Source of the DNA: Candidatus Phyllobacterium onerii
Lineage (GTDB): Bacteria; Pseudomonadota; Alphaproteobacteria; Rhizobiales; Rhizobiaceae
DNA: 64,000 bases
Assembly (NCBI RefSeq): GCF_028331445.1
Contig: NZ_JAQMHX010000003.1
Location: 248,001-312,000 of the forward strand
Reading direction: 5' to 3'
A model generated the notes under the pieces. That model was not told where the DNA came from and did not search any database. It saw nothing but the letters and a program-made list of their open reading frames with translations. Position 1 is the first letter of the stretch. Each line of letters starts with the position of its first letter. The position numbers were made by a program, and so were the translations under genes. Shown here in pieces: positions 61,039 through 64,000 of the stretch.

Positions 61039-61187
61039 AAGAAGTCCTTTCGAGTGGTTCTCAAGAAGCTGGCTCGTTTCGTGTTTTGAATGGCAAAATC
61101 AACTCTTCATATGCGCGGCAATCCCCCACGCCAACCCAGGACTGGCGACTTCGTTCCACCGTTGGGCTTCAGCCCTAGGAAGCGTCG

Positions 61188-61224
61188 GACTTATGCCAAG
61201 CCCAAGATCAGACCAAAGTCTGAT
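61188..61224 (+). promoter_or_regulatory. Shared dyad element, site 2
   Basis: GACTTATG (61188-61195), 11 bases, then ATCAGAC-CAAA-GTCTGAT (61207-61224). The dyad is identical to that at 54888-54905 over 18 bases. It lies 150 bases upstream of the sugar transferase start on the other strand. Confidence 0.6.
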
Positions 61225-61310
61225 TTGCTGTTCAGCAATGAAGAGGCTCGGCTCGACGGACTCTAAGGGCGGTCGCGTTCCTCTTCGGACTTCAGACCAG
61301 CGAAGGATGA

Positions 61311-61346
61311 GACTTATGACAATCGACGATCGGACCAAAGTCGGAA
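61311..61346 (+). promoter_or_regulatory. Shared dyad element, site 3
   Basis: GACTTATG (61311-61318), 10 bases, then ATCGGACCAAAGTCGGAA (61329-61346), a one-arm variant of the same element. It lies 190 bases before the glycine-rich protein gene. Confidence 0.5.
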
Positions 61347-61535
61347 TACCGCGAGGCAATCGTTTGGTATGGAAGGGTATGGCGATGTTGACACGCGAAC
61401 GCCACATGCCAAATTCGGGGAAGCCCTCTTGAGGCCCGCCACTTCTGTGACTGCAGTTGCTTTGAGCCGCAACCGAGACCAAACCTTCCCTTTGTCTTGC
61501 GTTCTGTTATGAGGACAGAACTTCTAGGAGGCACT

Positions 61536-62033
61536 ATGCATACCTGTTTTGGACTGGCTCGTGTCCTTTGTAGCGCTTTCGTAGCGGCGGCATTGGTGGC
61601 GACGCCGTTTGAAATCACCTTTGATGGTGGATCTCTGAGTTTGCACGCACAATCGGCGTGGGCAAAAGATGGAGGCAATGGCGGCGGCAAGGGTGGCGGT
61701 AATGGAGGCGGCAAGGGCGGAGGCAATAGCAACGGCGGCGACGGTGGAAATAGCGGCGGAGGGAACGGGAAAGGTAATAACGGCAAGGACGGAAAAAACG
61801 ACAATGCGGGCCAGAGCGGCGATGAAAAGGGCACTACAGTCAATCAATCCAAACCCGCTACCCGCGAAAACGTGGAAGTTGATGACTCTTCGATTGAAGT
61901 TCGTCACAAGAATGGAATGAGCGAAAGGATTGAGGCCGGGCGCTACACAATGAAGGACGCGAGGGGGCGCACCATCATTAACCGCACAGCAACAATTTCC
62001 GATCAATCGAGATTACAGTCGTTCGCCCGCTGA
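61536..62033 (+). CDS. Secreted glycine-rich protein
   Basis: A 165-residue exported protein. The signal peptide ends near SAWA-KD (about residue 44). A Gly/Asn/Lys low-complexity tract follows (about residues 45-95, GGG, GGK and GGN units), with a DNA-level imperfect tandem repeat. The last 60 residues form a compact domain, VEVDDSSIEVRHKNGMSERIEAGRYTMKDARG. AGGAGG lies five bases before the ATG at 61536, a very strong ribosome site; earlier ATG and TTG codons are not needed. No family was recognised. Its position between a glycan locus and a two-component system suggests a surface or matrix role (inference). Confidence 0.75.
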   Translation: MHTCFGLARVLCSAFVAAALVATPFEITFDGGSLSLHAQSAWAKDGGNGGGKGGGNGGGKGGGNSNGGDGGNSGGGNGKGNNGKDGKNDNAGQSGDEKGTTVNQSKPATRENVEVDDSSIEVRHKNGMSERIEAGRYTMKDARGRTIINRTATISDQSRLQSFAR

Positions 62034-62069
62034 TCGTTTTGCACGCTGGGTGCAGCATGCAATGATCGA

Positions 62070-62726
62070 TTATACCAAGCGGATATCGTGGCCAGCGTCA
62101 CGCAGTGCCATCGCAGCTTCCGTCCGGTTCGTGACGTTAAGTTTCGCAAATATGCGTCCCATATGATGTTTCACAGTTTTTTCGTGAATGTCGAGCTTCA
62201 GCGCAATCCGCTTGTTGCTCAATCCGGCCGCGGCAAGATCCAAGACCTCATACTCGCGACTGGAGAGTTCGGAGATCGGATCAGACTTATTGGGCGCATT
62301 GGAGACGGATGACAGATCCGATAGCATCCGTGCCGATAGGGCCGGAGAAACGTAACCTTCGCCGGAGGCAACAGCTCGGATTATTTCAGCCAGCGCCCGT
62401 GAGCCTACGCCTTTGAGGACATATGCTTTCGCGCCGCTGTTCAGAGCCTTCGTCACATCGTCACTCCTCTCTGACACAGTCAGCATGATGATCTTTTGGT
62501 CGGGGAAATGGTCGAGGATCGGAGAGATCGCGTCTAGACCACCGCCTGGCATAGAGATGTCCATTAGAATGACGTCCGGGCGGTGATCATGGGCAATCCG
62601 GATCGCGTCCTCCTTCGTGCAGCCTTCTCCAACGATCTGGAAGCCGTTGATTTCGCCGAGGCTGCGCCTGACGCCCTCCCTGAATAACGGATGATCGTCG
62701 ATCACTGCAATACTTAGTCCAGTCAT
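62070..62726 (-). CDS. NarL/FixJ family response regulator
   Basis: A 218-residue regulator with a receiver domain (DDHPLF acidic pocket, phospho-Asp in VILMDISMPGG, Lys in YVLKG) and a LuxR-type HTH at residues 145-205 (LSSREYEVLDLAAAGLSNKRIALKL, then KTVKHHMGRIFAKLNV). It is coupled to the upstream kinase gene by a TAATG overlap. The nearby dyads, at three sites in the two glycan intergenic regions, have the size expected for a dimeric LuxR-type regulator, making this protein the prime candidate to bind them (inference). Confidence 0.93.
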   Translation of the reverse strand: MTGLSIAVIDDHPLFREGVRRSLGEINGFQIVGEGCTKEDAIRIAHDHRPDVILMDISMPGGGLDAISPILDHFPDQKIIMLTVSERSDDVTKALNSGAKAYVLKGVGSRALAEIIRAVASGEGYVSPALSARMLSDLSSVSNAPNKSDPISELSSREYEVLDLAAAGLSNKRIALKLDIHEKTVKHHMGRIFAKLNVTNRTEAAMALRDAGHDIRLV

Positions 62727-64000
62727 TACACCTGCTCCAGTCCGTCCAAATTCAGTGACATCCGTACCCTAGTCCCTCGTGCCGAAGACTCTATTGTAAA
62801 ATGGCCCCCAAGACTTTCCACTCGATCTCTTAGCCCGGCAAGTCCGATACCGGTACGACCAGTGGCTGGATCGAATCCCGGCCCGCTGTCAGAGACCTCG
62901 ACTACAACGCGTTCGCCTCGCAAAGTTTCCACAACCCGCTGTTCAATGCCTCCGCCATGCTGGAATCCATTGTTCAACGCCTCTTGTATAAAGCGATAAA
63001 TGCAAATTTTTGCGGAAGGTTCGAGTTGCGCCGGGGTGCCTGACATCGATAAATCAACGCTCGACCCGGTACGATACTCGTGGGCTTTAACCGCCCGCTG
63101 GATGATTTCTGGCAAATCGGCCGCCTCTATATGTGGCAGCACAAGGCCGTCGCAGATGTTCCTGATTTCACGCATTGCTTCGTCCAGGCTTTCCTTTATC
63201 GCCATCACTTCGCCCTCACGCGTTGCTTCCGAGACAGCAGGATTAACCAGTACATCGCTGTCCAACCTAAGCGCAGCGAACGCCATGAGCTGTGCGGGGC
63301 CGTCATGAATATCCGCCCCTATGCGCCTGAGATAGCTTTCGTTCAGTGCAGCAGCGCGTTGAGAGGCACGTTGGACGCGCGCATGCAACGTCTTGTTCTG
63401 CAGGAGCAGGTCGGAAAGTTCGCTCACCCGTTGCTTTAGGTCCCGACGTTGGTCGTCGATGGTCTTGCTTCCACGGAACACGATAACTGACAAGACCAGA
63501 AAAAAAGCTAGTGTAAAGAAGGCGACAGCGAGCCAGCTGCGCAGGCGAGCCTGATCCAAACTGTGCTGAAATTCGTCAGCTATCTCATAAAATTCCGATA
63601 CGGCGACCACTTTGCCCGACCAAGGTTGGAGGACTGGATTATAAATCTCCAGAAGTGGCTTGCCGCTCGCCCGCTCAGCTTCGCTTTCCACATCGTCAAC
63701 GTTGTTAAAATTAGCGACCATCTTGCCAGCAAACGCTGTCTTCAGGTCATCGCTGACGGCAAAATGCTTGCCCATAAGCGCCTTGTCATTGGAATAGAGA
63801 ACCAGCCCGTCGCTTCGCCAGAGCCTGAAAGACATGAGCCTGCTAGCCAACGCCCCCTGCCCCAACGTCTCATCCAACGCACGCGTAACCGTCTCGTCGA
63901 GCATCTGATTGGTTTGCATGTCGGGAAGAATGGGCGCGACAACGCTGTCCACGTACAAAGCGGTCGCCGCCGCCGAATTACGAGTCACGGCAGCTTCAAT
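62726..64000 (-). CDS. Sensor histidine kinase (HisKA_3 type), 5' end outside the window
   Basis: The partner kinase of the response regulator, at least 424 residues and open to the window edge (the true start lies beyond 64000). An N-terminal periplasmic sensor region comes first, then a membrane helix (WLAVAFFTLAFFLVLSVIVF), a coiled coil, and HisKA_3 with the phosphorylated His in IGADIHDGPAQLMAF. The HATPase has the N-box FIQEALNNGFQHG and DSGPGFDP, ending in GLAGLRDRVESLGG. The signal sensed is unknown. It shares TAATG with the regulator gene (62724-62728), a typical coupled pair. Confidence 0.93.
   Translation of the reverse strand: MEAAVTRNSAAATALYVDSVVAPILPDMQTNQMLDETVTRALDETLGQGALASRLMSFRLWRSDGLVLYSNDKALMGKHFAVSDDLKTAFAGKMVANFNNVDDVESEAERASGKPLLEIYNPVLQPWSGKVVAVSEFYEIADEFQHSLDQARLRSWLAVAFFTLAFFLVLSVIVFRGSKTIDDQRRDLKQRVSELSDLLLQNKTLHARVQRASQRAAALNESYLRRIGADIHDGPAQLMAFAALRLDSDVLVNPAVSEATREGEVMAIKESLDEAMREIRNICDGLVLPHIEAADLPEIIQRAVKAHEYRTGSSVDLSMSGTPAQLEPSAKICIYRFIQEALNNGFQHGGGIEQRVVETLRGERVVVEVSDSGPGFDPATGRTGIGLAGLRDRVESLGGHFTIESSARGTRVRMSLNLDGLEQV

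Larger units (their letters stand above)
61039..61535. other. 497-base divergent intergenic region with two dyad elements
   Basis: No gene was recognised. It contains promoters for the sugar transferase (minus) and the glycine-rich protein (plus), and two copies of the GACTTATG-dyad element (61188-61224 and 61311-61346). A partial word, TCAGACCA, at 61292-61299 may be a degraded half-site. Confidence 0.5.

Overview
The window looks like chromosomal DNA of an alphaproteobacterium of the order Hyphomicrobiales (Rhizobiales), probably near Phyllobacterium, Mesorhizobium, Ochrobactrum or Brucella. The reasons are the division and cell wall (dcw) gene order, an FtsZ with a long tail, the btaAB betaine-lipid pair, a rhizobial-type palindromic repeat, and GANTC (CcrM-type) sites clustered before ddlB-ftsQAZ. 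The exact genus is inference.

Layout. 1-7030: the end of an unknown gene, an aminopeptidase P, an azlCD exporter pair, a cupin, a TonB-dependent receptor and a DUF2461 protein. 7027-11927: ligA, recN and bamD, all on the minus strand. 12.0-20.14 kb: an accessory block between bamD and lpxC. It holds a tautomerase, a decayed stretch, a formamidase coupled to a TAXI-like binding protein, an azoreductase, a MocR regulator, an acetyltransferase, an AhpD-like protein, a SugE-type SMR exporter and a truncated Old Yellow Enzyme gene. 20144-41101: lpxC and the whole dcw cluster on the minus strand, transcribed mraZ-rsmH-ftsL-ftsI-murE-murF-mraY-murD-ftsW-murG-murC-murB-(hicA-hicB)-ddlB-ftsQ-ftsA-ftsZ. 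A hicAB toxin-antitoxin pair sits inside it. 41.49-44.97 kb: RNase P RNA, a lytic transglycosylase, an N-acetylmuramoyl-alanine amidase, a DjlA-like co-chaperone and a lipoprotein. 45208-49358: 5-oxoprolinase and a GNAT protein. 49368-54505: an LtaS-type phosphoglycerol transferase divergent from btaAB, then a lipase-like protein. 55167-64000: a glycan locus (acyltransferase, two glycosyltransferases, an ABC exporter, an undecaprenyl-phosphate sugar transferase), a secreted glycine-rich protein and a two-component system that runs off the right edge.

How the genes work together. The dcw block makes the peptidoglycan precursor and the divisome. LpxC and BamD serve the outer membrane, and the genes upstream of rnpB remodel peptidoglycan. 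The LtaS-like/btaAB region points to membrane remodelling in low phosphate, supported by a Pho-box-like repeat before btaA.

Two undescribed-looking regulatory systems stand out. (1) In the accessory block, an 11-bp word with a half-site exactly 24 bp before it lies upstream of the azoreductase, acetyltransferase and AhpD genes that surround a MocR regulator. Two of these are 78-bp duplicated promoter segments. (2) In the glycan locus, three copies of a GACTTATG + 10-11 bp + dyad element lie in just the two main intergenic regions, next to a NarL-type response regulator. No complete insertion sequence, tRNA or CRISPR array was seen.
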